From a virus, in the IMG/VR virus record IMGVR_UViG_3300042323_000856, positions 1 to 40,138 of that record: 40,138 nucleotides of DNA; one strand, written 5' to 3'. This document shows, one piece after another, positions 23,135 to 30,579 of this stretch. Below the pieces are notes generated by a model that saw only the letters and a program-made list of their open reading frames with translations, was not told where the DNA came from and ran no database searches. Each line of letters begins with the position of its first letter. The stretch's first letter is position 1. A program made the translations under genes and the position numbers.

Positions 23135-23305
23135 ATGAAAAATGTAACAATTAAGATTGGAGATAATGATCTTGAAGTATTGAAGGACATCTTTAAAAGC
23201 GAAGCTGATTTCAAGCCTCAAGCTCAACAAGACTTGCTTATTATTGAAATCCTTAAGCAAGTTCTTAATAATCCTAAGAACGAAATTATAGATATCGAAG
23301 CATGA
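23135..23305 (+). CDS. Small hypothetical protein (56 residues)
   Basis: The protein begins MKNVTIKIGDNDLEVLKDIF and is acidic and helical (QQDLLIIEILKQVLNNPKNE). It is coding by its promoter spacing and by the ATGA overlap with the next gene. No family is recognised. Confidence 0.65.
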   Translation: MKNVTIKIGDNDLEVLKDIFKSEADFKPQAQQDLLIIEILKQVLNNPKNEIIDIEA

Positions 23306-23601
23306 AGTTTATTCTCAACATAGACGGCAGCAATGCTGGTGGTAAATTCTTGGAAAACTATGTTGGGCAAGAAGTAAATATTGATTCTTTGTATAAGGAT
23401 ATTGATATTAATTCGCCGCCGCTTGCTATTCTTAAGACTGAAGACGGCAAACAACATAGTGTACAATTAATAGACGTAAGGTTTATTAATGAATTTGTTT
23501 TTATACAATGTTTTGCTATTCAACATGACGATAAACAAGGCGGCAAAGCTTTACTAAGGCTAAAGCCAGTTTGTGGGTTAGAAAAAGTAATAAATCCGTA
23601 A
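23302..23601 (+). CDS. Hypothetical protein
   Basis: This 99-residue protein has a probable small beta-rich fold (FILNIDGSNAGGKFLENYVG, LIDVRFINEFVFIQCFAI). There is no signal peptide. It is coupled to the preceding gene and ends 7 nt before tRNA-Gly. Function is unknown. Confidence 0.65.
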   Translation: MKFILNIDGSNAGGKFLENYVGQEVNIDSLYKDIDINSPPLAILKTEDGKQHSVQLIDVRFINEFVFIQCFAIQHDDKQGGKALLRLKPVCGLEKVINP

Positions 23602-23608
23602 TTTTAAA

Positions 23609-23682
23609 GCGAGTATAGCTTAGTGGCAAAGTTCCAGTTTTCCAAACTGGCAAGGGGGGTTCGATTCCCCCTACTCGCTCCA
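23609..23682 (+). tRNA. tRNA-Gly, anticodon TCC
   Basis: This is a 74-nt tRNA with acceptor GCGAGTA/TACTCGC, anticodon stem CCAGT/ACTGG and loop TTTCCAA giving TCC (GGA codons). The T-arm is GGGGG/CCCCC around TTCGATT; discriminator T and an encoded CCA follow. It sits between two small protein genes with 7 and 4 nt of spacing. Confidence 0.93.
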
Positions 23683-23686
23683 CTTT

Positions 23687-23971
23687 ATGACTCATAAATT
23701 TGCAGTAATTGTAGATAAAAAATTCTACAATCAGATACAAAACAATTCTGATTTCTATTTGCGCGTTTTAGTATTAGACGTTATACGAGCGTTAGTACCC
23801 AATGAAGAAAGCGTAGATAAATATAGCAGTGATATATTTTATAAATGCGCCAAAAGTATTTCCAATGAAGTAAGAATGTTTGAAGATGAAAAATCAGTTA
23901 TTTTTTATCTTGAATTAAGTAGTGCATACCTTGATGATTTTTTTGAAAAACCCCTTGACGATTTCGAATAA
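23687..23971 (+). CDS. Hypothetical protein
   Basis: This acidic, helical 94-residue protein (FYLRVLVLDVIRALVPNEES, CAKSISNEVRMFEDEKSVIF) has no recognised domain. It begins 4 nt after tRNA-Gly, so it is probably made from the same primary transcript after tRNA processing. Confidence 0.6.
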   Translation: MTHKFAVIVDKKFYNQIQNNSDFYLRVLVLDVIRALVPNEESVDKYSSDIFYKCAKSISNEVRMFEDEKSVIFYLELSSAYLDDFFEKPLDDFE

Positions 23972-23982
23972 ATCAATAAATA
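23955..23982 (+). promoter_or_regulatory. Possible promoter of the structured RNA and HNH gene
   Basis: TTGACG (23955-23960), a 16-nt spacer and TAAATA (23977-23982). The -10 is weaker than in the other promoters, and an alternative TATTAT-like element lies at 23986-23991. Transcription would start just before the structured RNA at 24003. Confidence 0.4.
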
Positions 23983-24002
23983 GTGTATTATATAGTATAT
24001 CC

Positions 24003-24112
24003 TACACTACCCGAGTAATCGGAGGATGAAAAATCGATTTTTAGCGGCAATCGCTAAATAGGTGCGTTTACGCATCGTCCCTTTTTCGAGTAGTGTCGGA
24101 AAGGGGATTTTT
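24003..24112 (+). ncRNA. Structured 5' RNA (riboswitch-like) before an HNH gene
   Basis: Many helices can be drawn by eye. ACACTAC (24004-24010) pairs with GTAGTGT (24090-24096). CCGA-GTAA-TCGG is a hairpin at 24011-24022. GGATG (24024-24028) pairs with CGTCC (24076-24080) and encloses hairpins at 24029-24042, 24042-24056 (TAGCG/CGCTA) and 24061-24076 (GGTGCG/CGCATC). A 10-bp hairpin (24079-24088 with 24097-24106) holds GGGG, the likely ribosome site 6 nt before the ATG at 24113. Its loop carries the 3' strand of the first helix, and it competes with the GGATG helix for CC at 24079-24080, so two states seem possible. No known class was recognised. Confidence 0.6.
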
Positions 24113-24751
24113 ATGAAAATATGTAAAATATGTAACACTACAGAAGATTTAATAGGATTTAGAAAAGACAGAAAAATCTGCAATGATTGTTTAAAGAAAC
24201 AAAAAATACAATTTTATCTTTCAAATCACAAAGAAAGCAGAGAAAAACAAAAAGAATATAGAGAATTAAACAGAGATAAGATCAATGCTCAAAAGAGAGA
24301 GCATTATCAATTAAATAAAGAGCGATTAATAAAAAATTCTTCTGATTATAAAAAGAATAATAGAAAGAGATATAACGACTTAAAGATCAATAGAAAAAAG
24401 AATGATCCATTGTATAAATTAAGAATTACTGTTAGTGAAAGAATAAGACAAGCTTTAAAATATCATCTAGCAGGTATATACAAAAAGAAAGATTCTACTA
24501 TAGAATTATTAGGTTGTAGTATTGATGAATTAAAAAATCATTTACAAAATCAATTCAAAGAAGGCATGACTTGGCAAAATCACGGTGAATGGCATATTGA
24601 TCATATAATTCCATGCGCGGCTTTTGACCTATCAAATAAAGAAGACTGTTTAAAATGTTTTAATTATAAAAATTTACAACCACTTTGGGCGCATGAAAAT
24701 CTTTCGAAATCCGACAAAATACCCATTGACAGGCTTCAAGAAATCGCCTAA
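24113..24751 (+). CDS. HNH homing-type endonuclease
   Basis: This 212-residue protein has an N-terminal zinc-finger-like pair (CKICNTTEDL with C4 and C7, then ICNDC), a long basic helical region (about 30-110), and a C-terminal HNH domain with WHIDHIIPCAAFDL and FNYKNLQPLWAHENLSKSDK. That last block is typical of free-standing phage HNH endonucleases. Start 24113 is preferred to an earlier in-frame GTG inside the RNA, because GGGG lies 6 nt upstream and CKICN begins the domain. It is probably mobile and selfish. Its expression is likely controlled by the structured RNA. The rIIA promoter lies in its last codons. Confidence 0.85.
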   Translation: MKICKICNTTEDLIGFRKDRKICNDCLKKQKIQFYLSNHKESREKQKEYRELNRDKINAQKREHYQLNKERLIKNSSDYKKNNRKRYNDLKINRKKNDPLYKLRITVSERIRQALKYHLAGIYKKKDSTIELLGCSIDELKNHLQNQFKEGMTWQNHGEWHIDHIIPCAAFDLSNKEDCLKCFNYKNLQPLWAHENLSKSDKIPIDRLQEIA

Positions 24752-24754
24752 AGT
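24726..24754 (+). promoter_or_regulatory. rIIA promoter
   Basis: TTGACA (24726-24731), a 17-nt spacer and TAAAGT (24749-24754), with ATG at 24763 8 nt downstream. It overlaps the end of the HNH gene and predicts a leaderless rIIA mRNA. Confidence 0.75.
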
Positions 24755-24762
24755 CTTCGCGT

Positions 24763-26955
24763 ATGAAACTGAATATTGCTGACAGGATCGTTGCGACTTC
24801 GCACGATTTCCCCACCGTAAACTGTACGATTGATCCAGAAGATATGAGGTACATTTCCTCTCTTCTGCGAAACAATTATTCGAATACAATTTTAGCTACC
24901 ATTCGTGAGCCTTATGCGAATGCAGTTGATGCTAATAAAGAAAATGGATTATCGCCAGAACTTATTGAAGTCAAATCCCCAACCTCTCTTGATCAGACTT
25001 TTTCTGTTCGTGATTTTGGTCCCGGTTTGAGTCGCGATCAAATTTTTAATCTGTATAGTAAGTTTGGTAAGTCTACAAAGCGCGATTCTAATACAAACAT
25101 TGGAGGATTTGGAGTCGGACGCTTCGCGCCTCTTTCTTACAAAGATAGTTTTACTGTTACTTCTTATTATAATGGTATTCAATCTATCTATAGCCTTTAT
25201 ATTTCTGAAGAGAATGACACTAAGATTGATGAAGTATTCTTTGGGCATACTACTGAATGTAATGGTATTTGTATTTCTGTCGGAGTCGCGAATGCTGATA
25301 TAAATAAATTCAACGAAGAGATCGCTTCATTCTTTAGTAATTTTGAGGTTCTTCCTACGTTCCTCAATATTCAAAATCACATTGTCAAGCCTGAGATTGT
25401 CGCTTCTGGTACTGATTGGCAGATTCGTAAATCTGATAACAGTCATAATTATTATTCAGTTGGCGAGCAGGGTGTTGTAATGGGCGGCATTTATTATCCT
25501 ATCAATCCTGAACTGGTTGATTTTAAGAGTGACGATGGTTATGCATGGACTAAGTATCTTAATAAGCTTGTTTTTGTTGCTGATATTGGATCTGTTTCGC
25601 TGCATCACTCACGCGAAACACTTGAGTATAATAAGACTACCAAGACTTATTTGAAGTCTCGTTATCAAGCTTTCTGTAAAGAGTTTACGGATTCGATTAA
25701 GAATAAGATCGCGCAATTTGATTGTTTGCGTGATGCTATGAGTTGTTATTTTGATATTAAACATACTTTTCCTCGAAACGTTTTTGACCAACTTCAAGAT
25801 CAAGATGTTTTTGTATTTAAAGGGTATAAAATTGATACTTATACTTTTAATCGTGGCAGTTACGAAGAAAACGGTAGGGCTACTAGAATTCCTGTTTATA
25901 CTAAAACTTATACTCTATCTGGTGATCGCGTAATTATTAGTAAATGCTATACTGTTCCTAATGATAAAAATTATTATATTGTATTTAATGATTTACCAAA
26001 TAATACTAAAGTTGTTCCTCGCCTTTATGAATTAGCTAAAAAATATAAAACCATAATCGTTATCGCTCACGATGAATCAATCGTTAGTTCCGCTACTATT
26101 AATGGCGTTGATAAGTTCAAAGAAGTTAATCGATTTGATCTTGTTAAGTCTGGTTATTGTAATCTAAGTGAATTGACTGCTGTTAAGCTTCCTTCTAATA
26201 AGAAAGCTTCTACCATTCCATATACGCCTAGTTATTTTTACAAGGTTGATGGCCGCATTCTTCATTCTTCAAATTCTTATTCTCAAGAGATAAACGATAT
26301 CTCTATTGTTAAACTTTATTTTCCTATTTCTAATGGTAAACCTATCAATCAGTATTCGCATTTTTATTATGAAAAGAATAAACTCAATACTCATTTTTTA
26401 AACGATATAACCAAATTGTTTAAGATCAGTGTTTATGGAGTATCAAATAATATAGTCATAACTAGTAAATTTAAAAGCCGCACTGACTTCATTGACTTTA
26501 ATAAGTATATCCAAGATAAATGGGACAATTGTTCTTATGAAGTTAAATCGTTGATTCTTGAATATCTTTCTTGCAAGACTGATGACGCTTATAATATTAT
26601 GACTTTCGTGTCTATGGTTGGAGACGTTGTTACTTATCAGAAATACGATTACAAGGTAAAATTTTGTTCAGAACTTCTTAAGAAAGCGGACGCGCTTATA
26701 TTTGCCGAATTTATTAAAACTTGGCGGCATCCGTTGGAAGCTCTTAAAATTAATATGTCCCACGACAACGAAACTCCAGTTTCTATTTGTGGAAAATATT
26801 TAAAAGAAGCTGCCGAAGAAATTTATAAAAATTATCCAATGCTTAAAATTCATTCCGATCTTTACCATACTGATCGCAATAAAAATGAAGCTGAATTTAA
26901 GGCATACATTTCCTTCATCAACCAGCAGAATTCGGTTGACTTTTCGAAAATTTGA
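24763..26955 (+). CDS. rIIA: RIIA-like GHKL ATPase domain protein
   Basis: This 730-residue protein matches phage T4 RIIA. It has the GHKL N-box ATIREPYANAVDAN (45-58), the G1 box VRDFGPGLS (82-90), then FGKSTKR and the G2 box IGGFGVGRFAPLSYKDSFTV (113-132). VVMGGIYYPI and SLHHSRETLEYN follow, which align with the T4 blocks AIYGGIVYPI and DIAPSREALSL. RII proteins work at the inner membrane and protect infection against exclusion systems such as RexAB in T4; the biochemical role remains open. The rIIB partner follows at once, as in T4. The gene has a strong leaderless promoter. Confidence 0.88.
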   Translation: MKLNIADRIVATSHDFPTVNCTIDPEDMRYISSLLRNNYSNTILATIREPYANAVDANKENGLSPELIEVKSPTSLDQTFSVRDFGPGLSRDQIFNLYSKFGKSTKRDSNTNIGGFGVGRFAPLSYKDSFTVTSYYNGIQSIYSLYISEENDTKIDEVFFGHTTECNGICISVGVANADINKFNEEIASFFSNFEVLPTFLNIQNHIVKPEIVASGTDWQIRKSDNSHNYYSVGEQGVVMGGIYYPINPELVDFKSDDGYAWTKYLNKLVFVADIGSVSLHHSRETLEYNKTTKTYLKSRYQAFCKEFTDSIKNKIAQFDCLRDAMSCYFDIKHTFPRNVFDQLQDQDVFVFKGYKIDTYTFNRGSYEENGRATRIPVYTKTYTLSGDRVIISKCYTVPNDKNYYIVFNDLPNNTKVVPRLYELAKKYKTIIVIAHDESIVSSATINGVDKFKEVNRFDLVKSGYCNLSELTAVKLPSNKKASTIPYTPSYFYKVDGRILHSSNSYSQEINDISIVKLYFPISNGKPINQYSHFYYEKNKLNTHFLNDITKLFKISVYGVSNNIVITSKFKSRTDFIDFNKYIQDKWDNCSYEVKSLILEYLSCKTDDAYNIMTFVSMVGDVVTYQKYDYKVKFCSELLKKADALIFAEFIKTWRHPLEALKINMSHDNETPVSICGKYLKEAAEEIYKNYPMLKIHSDLYHTDRNKNEAEFKAYISFINQQNSVDFSKI

Positions 26956-26984
26956 GTTAGCATAGTTGAACAGTTAAGGTGTAA
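26936..26984 (+). promoter_or_regulatory. rIIB control region: sigma70-like promoter plus GTGTAA
   Basis: TTGACT (26936-26941) with a 16-nt spacer and TAGCAT (26958-26963) overlaps the rIIA end. A second signal, GTGTAA (26979-26984), is exactly 8 nt before the ATG at 26993. Two start points for rIIB, one with a short leader and one leaderless, are possible. Confidence 0.55.
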
Positions 26985-26992
26985 AAAATATT

Positions 26993-28093
26993 ATGAACAA
27001 GCCAGCATACATTGTCACCAGCAACGCAATCACGGTAATTTGGGAAGGTCGCCCGTACATGGTGAATACGGATAATCCCAATTATACTGGATTGAAGAAC
27101 GCTCTGCTTAATGCAGAATACGACAGTATTGGTCGATTTCTTGATATCAAGAAGCAGATCGAAGACTTCTCGCATAACAGCATTAAGATTGTTTCTGAGA
27201 AGGTTTATTACGGCAATTACGAACTGAAGGGTTTTGTAATTGATAAGTTGCTTGAGTTTTTGCGCTCAGGAGCTAAGGACGCTCAACCTATTCTCAATTT
27301 TATTGAGAAGCTTATGTTCAATCCTAGCAAGAACAGTGTCGATCAGTTGTATACTTTTCTTTCTTATAAGACTTTGCCATTGACTGAGACTGGCAATGTT
27401 ATTGGATATAAAGGCGTTGATGCTGATTATTATTCAAAGCATGGTAATACTAATACCATTGTTATCACTGGTACTGTAAATAAGAATGGTTGTATTCTTA
27501 ATAAGGTGGGCGAAACTATTGAAGTCGCTCGCAACAGCGTTGACGACAATAAGGACAATCACTGTTCTCATGGTCTACACGTTGGTAGCTATGATTATGC
27601 AAAGGGTTGGGCTGGTAACGACGGCCATCTAATGATGGTTGAATTTAATCCTTGTGATGCAGTTAGTGTGCCTACTGATTGCAATTTCCAGAAGCTTCGC
27701 GTTTCTAAGTACAAGGTCATTGGTGAAGTTCCTTTCGAGCGTGTTAAGGAAACTGAAGCTCCGCTCAATGAGCCTTATTACAACACTGAAGAAGAAATCA
27801 GCGTTGATGATGACAATAATGATTGCGACGACAATTGTGGTTGTAATATCAGTGAAGGCCACAACTATAGCGATTCTACTTATCTCGCTATCAAGAATTA
27901 CGTTGAGGGTCGTATTGAGGCTGGATTGCCTCCTACTCTCAAATCCATTCAATCCCGTCTAAAGGGTATTTTTATCACTTGTCAAGAAATCAAGGATATT
28001 TGTTTGGACCTAGAATTTACGGTTCAGGAAGATAATCTGACTGCTTTGTCGAACAGTGTTGTAACTATCGGTTCAGAGTCTGATGATCGGTAA
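26993..28093 (+). CDS. rIIB: RIIB-like protein with C-terminal extension
   Basis: The 366-residue protein matches T4 RIIB over about 90-245: LYTFLSYKTLPLTETGNVIG (T4 LFDFLVANDIEITEDGYFYA), then VARNSVDDNKDNHCSHGLHV (T4 MPRTRVNDDDTQTCSRGLHV), and DAVSVPTDCNFQKLRVSKY. Unlike T4, the N-terminus has no clear helix-turn-helix. The protein instead carries an acidic Cys cluster (C278, C282, C284) followed by a helical C-terminal domain (about 295-350) that could be a relocated DNA- or RNA-binding element. It follows rIIA by 37 nt. Out-of-frame readings across its middle are shadows. Confidence 0.85.
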   Translation: MNKPAYIVTSNAITVIWEGRPYMVNTDNPNYTGLKNALLNAEYDSIGRFLDIKKQIEDFSHNSIKIVSEKVYYGNYELKGFVIDKLLEFLRSGAKDAQPILNFIEKLMFNPSKNSVDQLYTFLSYKTLPLTETGNVIGYKGVDADYYSKHGNTNTIVITGTVNKNGCILNKVGETIEVARNSVDDNKDNHCSHGLHVGSYDYAKGWAGNDGHLMMVEFNPCDAVSVPTDCNFQKLRVSKYKVIGEVPFERVKETEAPLNEPYYNTEEEISVDDDNNDCDDNCGCNISEGHNYSDSTYLAIKNYVEGRIEAGLPPTLKSIQSRLKGIFITCQEIKDICLDLEFTVQEDNLTALSNSVVTIGSESDDR

Positions 28094-28103
28094 TATAAAA
28101 TAT

Positions 28104-28367
28104 ATGAGTGAAAAGACTGATGTTATTACACAACCAGTTGCCTTGACTAATGCAATTACTAAGGCGACCCCAGAACAAGTTGACACATTGTGGTCAATTC
28201 TAAAGTACAAGGAGATTGGCATCTACCGAAAGATTAAGTGCATGAGTTCTGTGCTTGGACTTAATTTTGATAAGGTAGTTACAGATCTCCCGAAGGACGA
28301 GACTGGTCGAATTCTTGACCATAAGACTCGTCATCTAATTCACGACATTCTAATTCAAAACTCTTAA
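28104..28367 (+). CDS. Small conserved hypothetical protein
   Basis: The 87-residue helical protein (TPEQVDTLWSILKYKEIGIY) starts at the ATG at 28104 in the TATATG context common here. An earlier ATG at 28083 inside rIIB is less likely. AAG-rich codon use resembles rIIA/rIIB, so it probably belongs to the same highly expressed transcript. Function is unknown. Confidence 0.65.
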   Translation: MSEKTDVITQPVALTNAITKATPEQVDTLWSILKYKEIGIYRKIKCMSSVLGLNFDKVVTDLPKDETGRILDHKTRHLIHDILIQNS

Positions 28368-28368
28368 T

Positions 28369-28563
28369 ATGAACAAGCGTTATATTGTCAGAGACCGAGA
28401 TGGTGCGTATCAGTCAGCCTATAATCTTGCGCTAGGAAAGAAGCAAGCGTATGATTGGGCTATGCAGTGCGCTAAATCTGTAAACGGCGTAATTTATTAT
28501 GTCGAAGGCGACATGAGTAAAGAGCAAGAAGTGTTTCGCGCTCCTGAGCCTCGCAGGTTTTAA
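28369..28563 (+). CDS. Small hypothetical protein
   Basis: This 64-residue protein starts 1 nt after the previous stop. It begins MNKRYIVRDRDGAYQSAYNL and has one helix (KKQAYDWAMQCAKSV) between short strands. It has no recognised family. The hairpin at 28575 follows. Confidence 0.6.
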   Translation: MNKRYIVRDRDGAYQSAYNLALGKKQAYDWAMQCAKSVNGVIYYVEGDMSKEQEVFRAPEPRRF

Positions 28564-28574
28564 TTAAAAAGGTT

Positions 28575-28606
28575 TGCGGTTATCCTTGAAACCGCATATT
28601 ATTTTT
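28575..28606 (+). terminator. Weak terminator-like hairpin at the end of the rII transcript
   Basis: TGCGGTT (28575-28581) pairs with AACCGCA (28590-28596) around an 8-nt loop, followed by TATTATTTTTAT. It probably ends the rII transcript in part. Confidence 0.5.
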
Positions 28607-28608
28607 AT

Positions 28609-28827
28609 ATGGCTCACTTTGTAAAATTAAACGTATTAGATCCCGGTCATGACGACTTGGTAAATAAAACTAATAGACAATACAATCCTCAACTCATTAA
28701 TTTAGATATGGTTGTTAATGTAGAACAGTCTCATATTCATAGTCTGATTTTTACTAAAAATAGTACCATGCATCCAATTAGAGTAAAAGAGAGCTTAGAC
28801 GAAATTCTTAAATTATCCGCTCTATAA
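28609..28827 (+). CDS. Small hypothetical protein, FlbD-like pattern
   Basis: This 72-residue protein shows the strand pattern FVKLNVL ... LINLDMVVNVEQ ... IRVKESLDEILK, which resembles the short FlbD/Sm-like fold family, but the match is by eye and weak. Its stop overlaps the next start by 1 nt. Confidence 0.55.
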   Translation: MAHFVKLNVLDPGHDDLVNKTNRQYNPQLINLDMVVNVEQSHIHSLIFTKNSTMHPIRVKESLDEILKLSAL

Positions 28828-28970
28828 TGAACTGCGATTACTGCGGCAAAAAAACCGCATTTTTAGAAGATTTAAATTATTGTTCTGTTTGCATAGACTG
28901 TCTTGGAGAAATCGAAGAACAAGACGAAAACCCTTTTGATTTAAACAAAAAAGATAAATACAATGACTAA
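28827..28970 (+). CDS. Zinc-ribbon mini-protein (47 residues)
   Basis: The protein begins MNCDYCGKKTAFLEDLNYC and has C3, C6, C19, C22 and C25, a two-knuckle zinc site, then an acidic tail. It overlaps the previous stop by 1 nt (TAATG) and the next gene by 8 nt, which supports it as real. Such mini zinc proteins often bind nucleic acid or RNA polymerase. Confidence 0.7.
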   Translation: MNCDYCGKKTAFLEDLNYCSVCIDCLGEIEEQDENPFDLNKKDKYND

Positions 28971-29334
28971 CAAGAATAGCGATAAACTAATTAATAGATT
29001 TCCTGACATCTTTAAGGAGAATTTTTATTTTGAATGTGATGATGGATGGTTTGATATTATCTTTGATCTTTGCAAAGACATGCAACATGAAATTAATAAC
29101 TCTGGTTGCGAACAAGTTGTCGCGGCTCAAGTCAAGGAGAAATTTGCAGGACTTCGGTTTTATGCGAGCGGCGGAAATGAAGTGACCTCTGCTATGATTG
29201 ACAAGTATGCGAAACTTTCATCTAAAACTTGTGAAGTGACTGGCGGCAAAGGACATCTTTGCGAAAAACATGGATGGTACAAAACACTATCTACACAATC
29301 GGCAATACTGCTGGGTTTTAAAAAGTGTGAATAA
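28963..29334 (+). CDS. Conserved phage hypothetical protein
   Basis: The 123-residue protein belongs to a recurrent phage family recognised by CDDGWFDIIFDL, then QVKEKFAGLRFYASG (the KEKFGGLRFY core), and a C-terminal Cys/His region (SKTCEVTGGKGHLCEKHGW) likely to bind zinc. Function is not known. It ends just before the bidirectional terminator. Confidence 0.75.
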   Translation: MTNKNSDKLINRFPDIFKENFYFECDDGWFDIIFDLCKDMQHEINNSGCEQVVAAQVKEKFAGLRFYASGGNEVTSAMIDKYAKLSSKTCEVTGGKGHLCEKHGWYKTLSTQSAILLGFKKCE

Positions 29335-29340
29335 AAAACA

Positions 29341-29366
29341 AACCCTCCATTACTGGAGGGTTTTTT
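29341..29366. terminator. Bidirectional terminator between convergent genes
   Basis: AACCCTCCA (29341-29349) pairs perfectly with TGGAGGGTT (29354-29362) around TTAC, with six T after it (29361-29366) and an A-rich run before it (29332-29340) that acts as a T-tract for the minus strand. Confidence 0.9.
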
Positions 29367-29367
29367 A

Positions 29368-29634
29368 TTAGCCTTTCTTTGAAGGAGGTGGACCTTTTGA
29401 TCCTCTGCGAGGTGGACCCACCTTTTTACGATCTTCAGAGGAAATTTTAGATCTTTCTTCTCTATCTAGCTTTCCATCTTTATTTGTATCGTATTTTTTT
29501 AGCATCTCTTCTCGAAATTCTTTCGAAATTTCAGGAGGTTTGCGACGATTTTCCCCTTGACCGGGAGGATGATCTGGTATACCTTGGGCGTTAAGTGAGA
29601 GGGTCAACGCGATAATTGATAGTAGATATTTCAT
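29368..29634 (-). CDS. Secreted EF-hand-like protein, the only minus-strand gene
   Basis: The 88-residue protein has a signal peptide (MKYLLSIIALTLSLNAQG), a Pro/Gly-rich region and one calcium-binding loop DTNKDGKLDREE that fits the EF-hand D-x-N-x-D-G-x-L-x-x-x-E. A basic Gly/Pro-rich tail follows. The start at 29634 puts the signal peptide at the N-terminus; an upstream in-frame start at 29661 adds 9 residues. It is convergent with the previous gene and shares its terminator. Small exported EF-hand proteins are common in some environmental bacteria, so this is probably a cargo gene picked up from a host. Confidence 0.7.
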   Translation of the reverse strand: MKYLLSIIALTLSLNAQGIPDHPPGQGENRRKPPEISKEFREEMLKKYDTNKDGKLDREERSKISSEDRKKVGPPRRGSKGPPPSKKG

Positions 29635-29699
29635 ATCTACAATAATTGACACATTAAACAATCAAAAAGATACAATTTTTACATTTCCTTTACAAATTT

Positions 29700-30389
29700 A
29701 TGAAATTACTTGATTTATTTTGTTGCGCTGGTGGAGCAAGCATGGGTTATAGCCAAGCAGGATTCGAAGTGACCGGAGTTGATATTAAAGATCAGCCTAG
29801 TTATCCTTTTAAATTCATTAAAGGAGATGTAATGGAAATCCTCAAGGATAAACAGTTTCTTGGCTCATTTGACGTTATTCACGCATCACCTCCTTGTCAG
29901 GGATATAGTAACGCTACAAAGCCTGATTCAGTCTACGTTCATTATTCTCAAGGCAAAGACACGCCAAAACTAATTGAGCCAGTTCGTAATGCGTTAATTA
30001 ATACTGGTAAATATTATATTATTGAAAACGTTGCTGGCGCAAAAGAATATCTTATAGAACCATTTAAGTTAACTGGCTATATGTTTAATATGCCAATCGA
30101 AAGAACGCGATATTTTGAATGTAATTTTCCAGTTGCAGAATTAAAAAGCATTACTAAACGTGGATATTCTAAAAAATACGCCGAAGATAATGGCATCGAT
30201 TATCGCGATATGAGCGTTACCGGCAAGAGTCGTCGCAAAGGCTCAATCGATGTTTGGCGCAAGGTAATGGATATGCCTTGGGCAGGTCGTGGTTGGGAAT
30301 TAACTGAAGCCATTCCTCCTGCGTATACTAAATATATCGGTGAACAAATTTTAAAATATGAAAGCAATCTTAGAATTCAATCTTCCTGA
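29700..30389 (+). CDS. C5-cytosine DNA methyltransferase
   Basis: This 229-residue enzyme has the SAM-binding motif LLDLFCCAGGASMGY (3-17), the catalytic loop ASPPCQGYS with nucleophile C66, and the IENV motif near residue 110. A shortened target-recognition region and a C-terminal segment (PPAYTKYIGEQI) follow. Its size is at the low end for active enzymes, as is usual in phages. It probably protects phage DNA from host restriction. No cognate endonuclease lies beside it. The next gene starts 32 nt before its end. Confidence 0.9.
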   Translation: MKLLDLFCCAGGASMGYSQAGFEVTGVDIKDQPSYPFKFIKGDVMEILKDKQFLGSFDVIHASPPCQGYSNATKPDSVYVHYSQGKDTPKLIEPVRNALINTGKYYIIENVAGAKEYLIEPFKLTGYMFNMPIERTRYFECNFPVAELKSITKRGYSKKYAEDNGIDYRDMSVTGKSRRKGSIDVWRKVMDMPWAGRGWELTEAIPPAYTKYIGEQILKYESNLRIQSS

Positions 30390-30579
30390 AGATCAAAAGC
30401 AATTTGAAATAGCAAACCAATCTGCTGATATGTATGCAGTGATTTGTCATCTTGCTGAAAGATTAAGAAGCTACCGCAAGCACGGTAACGATTTCGAAAA
30501 TGTGAGTGAAGCTCTTGACACCATTCATACAATTTTGTATGATGAACTTAACGCTCGACACATAGATATTCATGACTGA
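30358..30579 (+). CDS. Conserved phage hypothetical protein (MKAILEFNLPED type)
   Basis: This 73-residue protein of a widespread small phage family starts MKAILEFNLPEDQKQFEIA and has a following helix (ICHLAERLRSYRKHG). It overlaps the methyltransferase by 32 nt and the next gene by 8 nt. Function is unknown. Confidence 0.75.
   Translation: MKAILEFNLPEDQKQFEIANQSADMYAVICHLAERLRSYRKHGNDFENVSEALDTIHTILYDELNARHIDIHD

Noticed and set aside
23516-23740. Minus-strand frame of 74 residues
   Set aside because: It is the antisense reading of tRNA-Gly (the GGIEPPLPVWKTGTLPLSYT peptide often annotated by mistake).
24062-24112. Upstream GTG start for the HNH gene
   Set aside because: It runs through the structured RNA; the ATG at 24113 follows a GGGG ribosome site and starts the zinc motif.
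24003-24751. Group I intron or IscB/omega-RNA element
   Set aside because: No conserved P/Q/R/S intron core was found, flanking genes are not halves of one protein, and the protein has HNH without RuvC.
27629-27962. Two 107-residue frames on opposite strands inside rIIB
   Set aside because: Both are shadows of the rIIB coding sequence, which has clear T4 RIIB similarity in its own frame.
29646-29680. TTGACA...TACAAT promoter before the methyltransferase
   Set aside because: The spacer is about 19 nt, too long compared with the 16-17 nt of every other promoter here, so it is left unassigned.
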